A stretch of DNA of 64,000 nt from Bradyrhizobium cytisi (lineage in GTDB: Bacteria; Pseudomonadota; Alphaproteobacteria; Rhizobiales; Xanthobacteraceae), in assembly GCF_008123515.1 (NCBI RefSeq), contig NZ_VSSR01000027.1, forward strand, positions 1-64,000. The letters run 5' to 3'. Each line of letters starts with the position of its first letter. The first letter of the stretch is position 1. The position numbers were made by a program, and so were the translations under genes. The notes below the pieces were generated by a model. That model worked only from the letters and a program-made list of their open reading frames with translations, was not told the origin of the DNA and did no database searches. This document shows, piece after piece, positions 1 through 7,703 of the stretch.

Positions 1-602
1 TAACATTCTGGATGAGGCAATACGAGGGGTCAAATTTGCAAGCCGATTGACACCGTAGCCCGTAACCGGCGGCGCCGCCTTGCTTGAATCCGAGGGCTGG
101 CGACTCGGCATGCGCCCGCGTGCACTTTGACCGAAAGCTCTCTTGAGTATTCGGCCGCCATTACTCGCTTGAGGTTCTTCACTATGCTCGCGATCACACC
201 TCCGTCGTTATCGAACTCCTCGGCGCAATAGCAGACTTTGACCCCAACCCGGCGGCAGGTGAACTCATAATAGGCGCTCTCGTCAACGTCTTGAAATCTA
301 CCCCATCGGCTCACGTCATAGACCAAGATATGGTCGAAATCCGCTCGGCCATTCCGGACGTCGTCGATTAGCTCGATCAAGCCCTCGCGACGCTGGATCC
401 GAAGACCGCTTCGGCCCTCGTCCGCATAAGTGCGGACTATCAGGAGATCATGCTGCGCGGCGTAGACAGCGATGGCAGCAGCTTGGTTCTGCGTGGAATA
501 GCGCTGATGGTCCGTTGACATCCGCACGTATTGAGCGGCCCGTCCCGCACTTGTCGGCGAGAGCAGATCGGACCTGGGGCGAATGATCAGGGCATTAGCC
601 AT
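1..602 (-). pseudogene. Serine site-specific recombinase, N-terminal part, frameshifted
   Basis: The ATG at 602 follows a clean GGAGG ribosome site. The protein shows the resolvase/invertase catalytic domain: the start of strand one with the nucleophile serine in 'YVRMSTDHQ', then 'TYADEGRSG' and 'ILVYDVSRWGR'. After 'YSRELSVKVHAGACR' the frame is lost. One extra C in the run at about 105-108 shifts it, and the alternative frame restores the family's 'LGFKQGGAAGYGLR'. In that frame there is no stop before the window edge, but similarity also ends after 'GYGLR'. The recombinase and zinc-ribbon domains are therefore missing or lie beyond position 1. The product is a dead or truncated recombinase, likely the relic of an integrative element. 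Family call sure; the exact lesion should be checked against reads. Confidence 0.85.
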
Positions 603-641
603 ACGCGCCTCCGCTACGAACGCCACGCACGTTTGGTGCGG

Positions 642-860
642 TCACCAGAGCCACGAAAAGCCGTGCTTGCTCAGCCATCCTAGCACGGCGGAGCATACGA
701 GGGAAAAGAGGCCGCCGCACAACCAAGAACGCCCGCGAGCGGCACTGATGGATCTCAGATATAGGAAGGCTCCAAGCAGGGTTCCGTAGTTTCTCCTGAA
801 GTCGCCGTTGAGCTTGGCAATTTTCGAAAGCTCAGACGCTGCTTGGAATTCTTCCGCCAT
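642..860 (-). CDS. Small hypothetical protein with C-terminal hydrophobic segment
   Basis: This 72-residue ORF begins with ATG after an AGGAG motif about 8 bases upstream. It lies just ahead of the recombinase on the same strand, with a 39-base gap. The first 45 residues are polar; residues about 46-64 ('WLCGGLFSLVCSAVLGWL') form one likely membrane segment. I do not recognise a family. The ribosome site and the operon-like placement with the recombinase favour a real gene of the mobile element. It could also be a chance ORF. Confidence 0.4.
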   Translation of the reverse strand: MAEEFQAASELSKIAKLNGDFRRNYGTLLGAFLYLRSISAARGRSWLCGGLFSLVCSAVLGWLSKHGFSWLW

Positions 861-1180
861 TGGGCGCGCTCCTCATTCGACCGGGAGCACCCTATGAACC
901 ACTGTTTTGCCCGACGGAGCAAGTAAAATTCGGAATATCGGCACGTTGGTTCCGAGTAGGTTTATCCACATCCCTACCCGCTGGGCCTCGACAGCGTTTC
1001 GCGGCACAAGGGATTGAAAAGTTGACTCCGGTCCTCGCAACGTTTCGATGGCGCGATAACCAAGGCAGAGAATCGAGCAGCAGCGAAAGCGTGGCATGAG
1101 GAAAGGCAGCGACAGCGTGATGCGGAAGCGCGGGCTAAGGCGGTCGAGGCCGAGCTCGTCGAGGTGGATCGGCTTCGCCG

Positions 1181-1437
1181 CTATCTCATTCGAGAACGCA
1201 CGCTTGGCCACCCGCGCCTTCTAACCACCCGAAGCAATGTGTCGTTGCTCACGGGCAGCATAAGTCGACGGGCAAAACTCGCCGCCGGGGGCCGCCCAAG
1301 GCAAGGCCAAGGTGATGGACGATCAGATCGAGCCGGGTCGTTCGCCGCGCCCACGGCGCCAGAGCGCCGTCATCGAAGCGCTCGGTGAAAATACGCCGAC
1401 CGCACAGAACCGAAACGCAGCGGAAGCGGCGCGCCAA
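1181..1437 (-). pseudogene. ISL3-family transposase fragment, frameshifted
   Basis: Read on the minus strand, the piece 'LARRFRCVSVLCGRRIFTERF' followed by 'WARRTTRLDLIVHHLGLALGG' is the N-terminal zinc-finger and helix region of ISL3 (IS1557-like) transposases. At about 1291 the frame changes. The next frame continues the family pattern with 'FARRLMLPVSNDTLLRVVRRR' and stops at 1181. Only about 85 of the usual 400 or more residues remain and the catalytic DDE core is absent, so this is a relic. Its upstream edge abuts an integrase fragment with no recognisable IS end between them. Confidence 0.75.
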
Positions 1438-1696
1438 GTGCTTGAAGCGAACGATGTCCTCAGGAATCACTCGGCTTTGCGTGTCGTGCTCCAGGAATGT
1501 CACCAGCCGCGCCATTGAGTTGCGATGCCCTCATAGGTGCTCGGCTTGCGACCGGCGCGCTTGGCTTCCTTCGACCAATCCCCGACTAACCAGTGAGGGA
1601 ATTCTCGGAGGCGCCCCGCTTAGGCTTTTCCTTCAGCGCATTTGCCGTGGCGTGCCATTCGGGAAAGCGGGCGGCCTTGGGGGCGAGCGAATAGTC
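1438..1696 (-). pseudogene. Tyrosine integrase N-terminal (SAM-like) fragment
   Basis: The minus-strand pieces 'ARFPEWHATANALKEKPKRG', 'KEAKRAGRKPSTYEGI' and 'LVTFLEHDTQSRVIPEDIVRFKH' line up, across two frame changes, with the core-binding N-terminal domain of phage-type integrases common in rhizobia. The fragment is cut at 'RFKH', exactly where ISL3 transposase similarity begins. The catalytic R-H-R-Y domain is absent. This is a non-functional remnant of an integrase interrupted by insertion and later deletion. The call rests on recognising the family pattern and is moderately sure. Confidence 0.6.
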
Positions 1697-1815
1697 TCGA
1701 CTTCCTTCACGTCGTCGGGGAGCGACCATCTGCAAGGCGCTTGCCCTTCCAGCCAACAAGATGGTGGGGGGTGATCCGGGTACGGCAGTCGTTCCGCTCT
1801 GAACTGCGTTCGAGT

Positions 1816-2544
1816 TCAGCTTGCCTTGGCGAGCTCGTCGTCCTTGGGCGAGTTCAGATAGACGCCTGACATCGTGTCGACCCAGCACAGGTGATCGTGC
1901 ACCTTCGTCACGCCTTCGATGTTCTCCGCCGCGACCACCGCCGCCTGCCGAGCGCGTTCTTCCGTGATAACGCCGCTGAGGTGAACGATGCCGTCGCGGA
2001 CGATGACATTGAGACCGAAGGGACACCAGACGTTCTTCTCAATCGCATCGATGATGCGGCGGCGGATATGATCGTCGTCGGCGGTCGGATCCGGCACCTC
2101 GCGGGCGAGCCCCGCCATTGCCTGCAGCAGATTGGCACGAGATACGATCCCGACTACCTCCTCGCCGCGGACCACCGGCAAGCGCTTCACGTTGTTCCGT
2201 TCCATGAGATCGACGATCTCCGCAAGCGCGGTATCCTCGGCAATGGTGACGGGAGAGGCTGTCATCACCTCCGACACGTTGCGGCCGTGCTCGTGGACGA
2301 AGTCGGCGGCAGATTTTCCGGGGCCGAGGATAAATTGAAGCCAGCGGCCGCGCTCGCGTCCGGTGCCGATCTCGCTGCGGCGGATGAAATCGCCTTCCGA
2401 GACGATGCCGACCAGTTTTCCGGTATCGTCGACAACGGGGAGGCCGCTGACGTGCCGCTTCAACATGATGTTCGCCGCCTCGACGATGCTAGTGTCGGGG
2501 GTAACCGAGATGACGGACCGGGTCATGATTTGGTGGGCACGCAT
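1816..2544 (-). CDS. CBS-pair and BON domain protein
   Basis: A protein of 242 residues: two CBS motifs (about 1-60 and 90-150, starting 'IMTRSVISVTPDTSIVEAANIM' and 'VMTASPVTIAEDTALAEIVDLM') followed by a BON domain (about 165-228, 'LNVIVRDGIVHLSGVITEE'). CBS pairs bind adenine nucleotides; BON domains are associated with membranes or ligands. No signal peptide is seen. The ATG at 2544 is preferred over the GTG at 2556 because GGAG lies at the right distance from it. A TTGACCCAGGCCAA sequence at 2609 resembles a FixK box with one mismatch, so expression under low oxygen is likely. Exact cellular role unknown. Confidence 0.9.
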   Translation of the reverse strand: MRAHQIMTRSVISVTPDTSIVEAANIMLKRHVSGLPVVDDTGKLVGIVSEGDFIRRSEIGTGRERGRWLQFILGPGKSAADFVHEHGRNVSEVMTASPVTIAEDTALAEIVDLMERNNVKRLPVVRGEEVVGIVSRANLLQAMAGLAREVPDPTADDDHIRRRIIDAIEKNVWCPFGLNVIVRDGIVHLSGVITEERARQAAVVAAENIEGVTKVHDHLCWVDTMSGVYLNSPKDDELAKAS

Positions 2545-2608
2545 GGAGAACTCCACTGGCTTATGGAATTTCGATGCGCAAACCTAAGCCCGGGTGTCGC
2601 GGAGCGGT

Positions 2609-2622
2609 TTGACCCAGGCCAA
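2609..2622. promoter_or_regulatory. Degenerate FixK/FNR-type box upstream of the CBS-BON gene
   Basis: TTGACCCAGGCCAA fits the 14-bp pattern TTG(A/C)-N6-(T/G)CAA except for one base (CCAA). Its centre is about 71 bp upstream of the CBS-BON start, close to the spacing of the perfect boxes in this window. Confidence 0.4.
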
Positions 2623-2987
2623 GTGAGCGATGCCGGCTCTTCGCGGCTAATCATTCGTGATCGGATGGAGATCGCACGCATTGTGCTGCGCGACACCGGC
2701 CGCTTCCGCTCGAAGCATCAGCGTCATCCGGATCCGGTGCAGAGCGGCGGGGTCGCCGCCGCATGTCCGTCGTGCCGGGCGAGGACAGCATTGAGTGAAT
2801 ACGCGCAATGATCCGGAAAGCCGTGTCGGAAGCGATCCCGGGACTCGAACAACGCTCGCCGACCCTCACCCGGATCTGACCTTCCGGATGGAATCGGGAC
2901 GCTGCTCCATCCGGAGCGGCGCTCGCGGGCAGCTAACACCATCGCACGCATCAGTCTTTGCCCGCGGCCCGCGGAAGTTCCCGAAGA

Positions 2988-3001
2988 TTGACGAGGATCA
3001 A
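2988..3001. promoter_or_regulatory. FixK/FNR-type box upstream of the USP gene
   Basis: TTGACGAGGATCAA matches TTGA-N6-TCAA exactly. It is centred about 54 bp upstream of the USP start at 3049, suitable for activation by FixK2. The rest of the 2557-3048 stretch shows no gene. Confidence 0.7.
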
Positions 3002-3048
3002 GCGTCCCGACCAAAGCCGGCCTATTCCTAGGGCGAAGGAGAATCCCG

Positions 3049-3888
3049 ATGCCCATCAAGGACGTCTTTCTGCCGCTTGTCGGCCAGCCATGTGGACCGG
3101 CTCTCGCTGCGATCGAGAAATGCGTGGCCGTTGCCGCCGACCTCGGTGCCAGGATCACCGCGCTGGCGCTCGAGGAAGATATTTTTGTGCGGCCGAAGGT
3201 GATGCTCCCCGATGATCCCGATGTCGCCGGGGCACCAAGCGCTCTTGGAGCCAGCGATACGCAGCGTCTGCTGAATGCCTTTACCGGTGCGGCCTCCCGG
3301 GCCGGCCTTCGTGCCCAAGGCCGATCGGACAAGGTGCCTGAGGACCAGTTCGCGTCGATACTGGCCGAACATGCGCGCTTCAGCGATCTCACGCTCCTCC
3401 CGGTGAGGCCGCACGACAGCCGAACGGAGCACGTTATCGAGACGATTCTGTTCGAATCCGGGCGGCCTCTGCTGCTCTGCCCGGAGCAGCATGTGGACGC
3501 GCTGCGGCCGGAATTCGAGAACGTCATGATCGCCTGGGATCACTCCGCGCGCGCGGCGCGAGCGATCGGCGACGCGCTGCCGATCCTTCAGGCCGCCACC
3601 TCGGTCCGCGTGGTGACCGTGGCGGACGACAAGTCCGACGCGATCGCGCAATCCGGAAACGCGCTCGTTCATCACCTGAGGGAACACGGCGTCTGCGCCG
3701 CGTTCGAAACAGCGAAGGGCAACGGCAGCTCGAGCGGCAAGGTGCTGGGAAGCTGGGCGAATTCCAATGGCATCGACGCGATCGTGATGGGCGCCTACCA
3801 TCATTCGCGCCTGAACGAGATCGTTTGGGGCGGTGTGACAAAGACCGTCATTGGCCAGCCACCGTGCTGGGTTATGATATCGCACTAG
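3049..3888 (+). CDS. Tandem universal stress protein (UspA family)
   Basis: A 279-residue protein with two UspA-like halves. The N-terminal half begins 'MPIKDVFLPLVGQPCGPAL'; the second starts near residue 158 with 'ENVMIAWDHSARAARAI' and ends with the nucleotide-loop-like 'IDAIVMGAYHHSRLNEIVWGGVTKTVI'. The G-x(2)-G-x(9)-G type loop at the end is recognisable but atypical. The start has a strong AAGGAGA site. A perfect FixK-type box lies 54 bp upstream and the acyl-CoA-synthetase/GNAT gene follows after 70 bp, so the pair probably forms one oxygen-limitation operon. Cytosolic; ligand unknown. Confidence 0.92.
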   Translation: MPIKDVFLPLVGQPCGPALAAIEKCVAVAADLGARITALALEEDIFVRPKVMLPDDPDVAGAPSALGASDTQRLLNAFTGAASRAGLRAQGRSDKVPEDQFASILAEHARFSDLTLLPVRPHDSRTEHVIETILFESGRPLLLCPEQHVDALRPEFENVMIAWDHSARAARAIGDALPILQAATSVRVVTVADDKSDAIAQSGNALVHHLREHGVCAAFETAKGNGSSSGKVLGSWANSNGIDAIVMGAYHHSRLNEIVWGGVTKTVIGQPPCWVMISH

Positions 3889-3958
3889 GCTCGTCGCCAG
3901 TTTTCCGGCCTGATCTGCCGACCATCGGAACCGCCACCGACCAGGCGCATTTGCTGCG

Positions 3959-6652
3959 ATGTCCACTTATCGCCTGAAGAATCTGCTGTCACCCCATTCG
4001 GTCGCGCTCGTCGGGGCGAGCGCCCGTCCGGTCTCCGTAGGACGCGCCGTTCTGGAGAACATTCGCAACGCGGAATTCAAGGGACAGTTCGGCCTCGTCA
4101 ATCCGCACCATGCAGAGATCGGCGGCATCGCTTCGGTGGAGAGCCTGGACACGCTGGAATTCGTGCCCGAGCTGGTGGTCATCACCGCGCCGGCCGGGGC
4201 GGTTCCCGGGATCATCGACCAGGCTGGGCGGCGCGGCTCGGCGGGCGCGCTCATCGTTTCCGCCGGACTCGGTCATGGACCGGGATCCCTGCACGAGGCC
4301 GCAATCGCCGCGGCCCGCAAATACGGCATGCGGCTGATCGGTCCGAACTGCCTCGGCATCATGATGCCCGGCGTGAGCCTCAATGCCAGTTTTGCCGCGC
4401 ATATGCCGACCGCGGGAAATCTCGCGCTGATCTCGCAATCCGGCGCGATCGCCGCCGGTATGGTGGATTGGGCCGCGCAGCGCGGCGTCGGCTTCTCTGG
4501 CATCGTCTCGATCGGCGATCAGATCGACGTCGATATCGCCGATCTGCTCGATTATTTCGCGATGGACCACAAGACCCGCGCGATCCTGCTTTATATCGAG
4601 GCCATCAAGGACGCGCGCAAATTCATGTCGGCGGCGCGCGCTGCCGCACGCGTAAAACCGGTCGTCGTGGTGAAGTCCGGCCGCATGGCACAGGGCGCCA
4701 AGGCGGCCGCGACCCATACCGGCGCCCTCGCGGGCGCCGACGCCGTCTATGACGCGGCGTTCCGCCGGGCCGGCGTCCTGCGGGTCTCCGACCTGCGCGA
4801 GCTGTTCGATTGCGCCGAGACGCTCGGCCGCGTCGAATCGCCGACGGGAAAGCGCCTCGCCATTCTGACCAATGGTGGCGGCATCGGCGTCCTCGCCGTT
4901 GATCGATTGGTAGAGCTTGGCGGAATTCCGGCGTCGATCTCGGCGGATGCGCGCAAGAAACTCGATGCCGTCCTGCCGCCGACCTGGTCCGGCGCCAATC
5001 CCGTTGACATCGTGGGCGATGCCGATGCGTCGCGATATGCGGCGGCGCTGGAGGCGCTGCTCGCCGACGCCGACAATGACGCGGTTCTCGTCCTCAACGT
5101 GCAGACCGCGATCGCCTCGGCTTCCGACATCGCGACGATCGTGACGGAGCTCGTCGGCAAATATCGCGAGCAGCACCGCAGTTGGGCAAAGCCCGTGCTG
5201 GCCGCCTGGGTCGGGGCCGATCAGACGATCATTCAGACGCTTTCCGGCGCGGGCATTCCGAATTATCCGACCGAGGACGATGCGGTGCGCGGCTTCATGC
5301 ACCTGGTCCGGCATCGCGAAGTCGTCGAGGAGCTGAGCCAGGTTCCTCCCGCGATGCCTGACACTTTCGTGCCCGACGCCCGGGTTGCCAGGAAGATCGT
5401 TGCGGCCGCGATCGCCGACGGCCGCCAATGGCTCGAGCCCGTCGAGATCAAGCACCTGCTCGAAGCCTATGACATCACGATGGTGCCGACCTATGCCGCC
5501 GATGATGTTGAGCAGGCGGTCGTTTACGCGAACGAAGTGTTCGCGCAACACGCGACCGTCGTGCTGAAGATCATGTCGCGCGACATCGTCCATAAATCCG
5601 ACGTTGGCGGCGTCGTGCTCAACCTGACGTCACCGGACGCGGTGCGCGCCGCTGCCACCGACATTCTCGCCCGGGCGAGGAAGCTGCGTCCCGAGGCCCG
5701 CATTGAGGGCGTCATCGTACAGGCGATGGTCGTCAAGGCGAAGGCGCGCGAGCTGATCCTGGGCCTTGCCGACGATCCCACCTTCGGCACCGTCGTCGTC
5801 TTCGGCCGCGGCGGAATCGCAGTGGAGATCATCAACGACAAGGCCCTTGCGCTGCCTCCGCTCGATCTGCAACTGGCCCGTGACCTGATCGACCGCACGC
5901 GGGTGTCACGGCTGCTGAAAGCCTATCGGGATGTACCTGCTGTCAAGCAGGATGCGGTCGCCATGGTGCTGGTCAAACTGGCGCAGATGGCCGCCGACAT
6001 CCCCGAAATCCGCGAATTCGACATCAACCCACTGCTTGCGGATGAAACCGGCGTGACTGCGGTCGATGCCCGTGTCGCGGTCGGGCCGCCGCCGCGGAAA
6101 TTCGCCGGCTCAGGCCCGGCCAATTTCGCCGTTCGCGCCTATCCGTCGCAATGGGAGCGTCGTCTTGCGCTCAAGGACGGCTGGCGCATCTTCGCGCGGC
6201 CACTGCGTCCCGAGGACGAGCCGACCATCCACGCTTTCCTGCGTCACGTGACACCGAACGATCTCCGCCTGCGCTTCTTCGCGCCGATGAAGGAATTCAC
6301 TCACGAATTCATCGCGCGCCTGACCCAGCTCGACTATGCGCGCGCGATGGCCTTTATCGCATTCGATGAGGCGACCGGCGAGATGGTAGGGGTAGTGCGC
6401 CTCCATTCGGACTCGATCTACGAGAGCGGCGAATACGCGATCCTGCTGCGGTCCGACCTCAAGGGCAGAGGGCTCGGATGGGCTCTGATGGAATTGATCA
6501 TCGACTACGCGAGAGCGGAAGGGCTGAAGGCCATATCGGGCGACGTGCTGAAGGAGAACACCGTGATGATCGAGATGTGCCGGCAACTCGGCTTCGAGGT
6601 CAGGCCGGATCCGAGCGAGCCTGACATCTGCGACGTCCGGCTCAAGCTATGA
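3959..6652 (+). CDS. Acyl-CoA synthetase (NDP-forming)-like protein fused to GNAT acetyltransferase
   Basis: An 897-residue protein. Domains in order: CoA-binding Rossmann (about 10-130), succinyl-CoA-ligase-like flavodoxin domains (about 150-460), ATP-grasp (about 485-700, with 'VVVFGRGGIAVEIINDKALALPPL') and GNAT (about 735-890, with 'LLRSDLKGRGLGWALMELII'). This is the architecture of Pat/PatZ-type protein lysine acetyltransferases. The motif 'ATHTGALAG' carries a histidine (His253) at the position of the phosphorylated His of ADP-forming acetyl-CoA synthetases, so ligase activity may be retained. The likely role is acetylation control of central metabolism, or acetate/acyl-CoA conversion under low oxygen. 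No clear ribosome site is seen at the ATG. Follows the USP gene by 70 bp. Confidence 0.9.
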   Translation: MSTYRLKNLLSPHSVALVGASARPVSVGRAVLENIRNAEFKGQFGLVNPHHAEIGGIASVESLDTLEFVPELVVITAPAGAVPGIIDQAGRRGSAGALIVSAGLGHGPGSLHEAAIAAARKYGMRLIGPNCLGIMMPGVSLNASFAAHMPTAGNLALISQSGAIAAGMVDWAAQRGVGFSGIVSIGDQIDVDIADLLDYFAMDHKTRAILLYIEAIKDARKFMSAARAAARVKPVVVVKSGRMAQGAKAAATHTGALAGADAVYDAAFRRAGVLRVSDLRELFDCAETLGRVESPTGKRLAILTNGGGIGVLAVDRLVELGGIPASISADARKKLDAVLPPTWSGANPVDIVGDADASRYAAALEALLADADNDAVLVLNVQTAIASASDIATIVTELVGKYREQHRSWAKPVLAAWVGADQTIIQTLSGAGIPNYPTEDDAVRGFMHLVRHREVVEELSQVPPAMPDTFVPDARVARKIVAAAIADGRQWLEPVEIKHLLEAYDITMVPTYAADDVEQAVVYANEVFAQHATVVLKIMSRDIVHKSDVGGVVLNLTSPDAVRAAATDILARARKLRPEARIEGVIVQAMVVKAKARELILGLADDPTFGTVVVFGRGGIAVEIINDKALALPPLDLQLARDLIDRTRVSRLLKAYRDVPAVKQDAVAMVLVKLAQMAADIPEIREFDINPLLADETGVTAVDARVAVGPPPRKFAGSGPANFAVRAYPSQWERRLALKDGWRIFARPLRPEDEPTIHAFLRHVTPNDLRLRFFAPMKEFTHEFIARLTQLDYARAMAFIAFDEATGEMVGVVRLHSDSIYESGEYAILLRSDLKGRGLGWALMELIIDYARAEGLKAISGDVLKENTVMIEMCRQLGFEVRPDPSEPDICDVRLKL

Positions 6653-6751
6653 GCGCGCCCGGGCGCTTTTAGGAGCGCGCTTCGGCGGACGTTGCGCGAT
6701 GACGAAGAGGACCGCCGCGAAACGTTCGATGGCGTGCGTCGCGCCTCCAGT

Positions 6752-6765
6752 TTGATCTATCGCAA
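6752..6765. promoter_or_regulatory. FixK/FNR-type box upstream of the XRE gene
   Basis: TTGATCTATCGCAA fits TTG(A/C)-N6-(T/G)CAA. Its centre is about 67 bp upstream of the ATG at 6826, the same spacing as at ccoN and the second USP. The call rests on motif and spacing only. Confidence 0.5.
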
Positions 6766-6825
6766 AGAATCGGCGCAAGACTTGGCCATATTCTGCAGTT
6801 CAGAAAACAATCGGGAATAGGATCA

Positions 6826-7110
6826 ATGTTAGAAGAGGTCTTCGATTTTGCAGAGGAGGCGTTGCCCGGCACAAAGGTCATGCCGCCATACTCCGAGGCC
6901 CAGTTTCTGGCCGAACTCGGCAACCGTGTGCGCGGCGCGCGTATGCATTGCGAAATGTCGCGCCGAGAACTTGCTCGCAAGTCCGGCATCTCCGAGCGGT
7001 ATATTGCACAGATCGAGAGCGGCAAAGGCAATGTCTCCATCGTCTTGTTACTCCGGCTTGCCTCGGCGATTCACCACACCCAACCGAAGGAGCGGCGGAA
7101 TGGAGCTTAA
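6826..7110 (+). CDS. XRE-family helix-turn-helix regulator, short (probably truncated)
   Basis: A 94-residue protein with an XRE DNA-binding domain at about 30-85 ('LGNRVRGARMHCEMSRRELARKSGISERYIAQIESGKGN', split here into helices around 'SRRELARKSGISERYIAQIE'). The sequence resembles the N-terminus of the regulators fused to a shikimate-kinase-like domain (BzdR/BoxR type), which continue for about 200 more residues. Here the protein ends soon after the HTH with 'TQPKERRNGA'. It may be a trimmed repressor or a relic. A FixK-type box 67 bp upstream suggests oxygen-regulated expression. Confidence 0.7.
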   Translation: MLEEVFDFAEEALPGTKVMPPYSEAQFLAELGNRVRGARMHCEMSRRELARKSGISERYIAQIESGKGNVSIVLLLRLASAIHHTQPKERRNGA

Positions 7111-7242
7111 GAGAGACGTGTCGACGACACCAGTTCCGATTGTTCGAAATTCGCCCAGGTTTCAAGACTACATCGGTTGTCCCACCTTTCGTTTTTGACG
7201 CAGCTCAACGTCGCCATGCCCCGGCCGTCGCAAAATCGGGCC

Positions 7243-7488
7243 ATGAACTGGATTGCAGACTTATGGTCGCGACTTCCAAGCCCGCCAGGCTGGCGGGAAA
7301 TTGCGACGGCGCCGTTTGATCGCGAGATCGAGCTCGCCGTCATCGGCGATCACGTTGCCCTGCTGAACCGAGCGTGCCTGCGCCACGGTAACGGCTGGCT
7401 TGATGCCGAAACACTGAGACCCGTGACCGTGACCGCGACGCATTGGCGCTACCGGACGCCAACCACGCTGCCGATGAGCTGCTGCTGA
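7243..7488 (+). CDS. Small conserved hypothetical protein
   Basis: About 81 residues from the ATG at 7243; in-frame starts exist at 7177 (TTG) and 7216 (ATG), and none has a good ribosome site. The core 'GWREIATAPFDREIELAVIGD' to 'GWLDAETLRPVTVTATHWRYR' is a pattern I recognise from short rhizobial proteins of unknown function (I-x-T-A-P-F-D opening, T-H-W-R close). Its stop overlaps the ATG of the next small gene (TGATG), suggesting translational coupling. Function unknown. Confidence 0.6.
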   Translation: MNWIADLWSRLPSPPGWREIATAPFDREIELAVIGDHVALLNRACLRHGNGWLDAETLRPVTVTATHWRYRTPTTLPMSCC

Positions 7489-7631
7489 TGAAAGAACCGC
7501 TATTTATCAAACGAATAGCCATCGTCTGGTTTGCGGGATCCCGATTCGGTTCTCGGCGCAAGCGCCCGAGCTGGACGCTGCTGATAATATTCACGGGCAT
7601 CATGTTCGCGTTGCTACTGCTGGCGCGCTGA
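7488..7631 (+). CDS. Small membrane protein, 47 residues
   Basis: The ATG at 7488 overlaps the stop of the preceding gene. The protein has a basic N-terminal half with 'RFGSRRKRPSW' followed by one hydrophobic helix ('TLLIIFTGIMFALLLLA') that ends one residue before the stop, predicting a single membrane span with the positive segment in the cytoplasm. No family recognised. The coupling and the clean helix make a real gene plausible. Confidence 0.45.
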   Translation: MKEPLFIKRIAIVWFAGSRFGSRRKRPSWTLLIIFTGIMFALLLLAR

Positions 7632-7703
7632 CCGCGGCCCACGGCGCTTGCAGGCCACCGGCGAGCCACAATTACCGCCGCATCAGATGCAGCGGCGTCC
7701 GCT

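Noticed and set aside
1090..1230. Plus-strand Ala/Glu/Arg-rich coding-like stretch ('AAAKAWHEERQRQRDAEARA')
   Set aside because: It has no start or ribosome site, overlaps the ISL3 remnant and ends by running into it; possibly an old fragment but not supportable.
3989..5593. 534-codon minus-strand ORF
   Set aside because: Shadow of the acyl-CoA synthetase/GNAT gene, with Arg/Asp/His-rich composition typical of antisense frames in GC-rich DNA.
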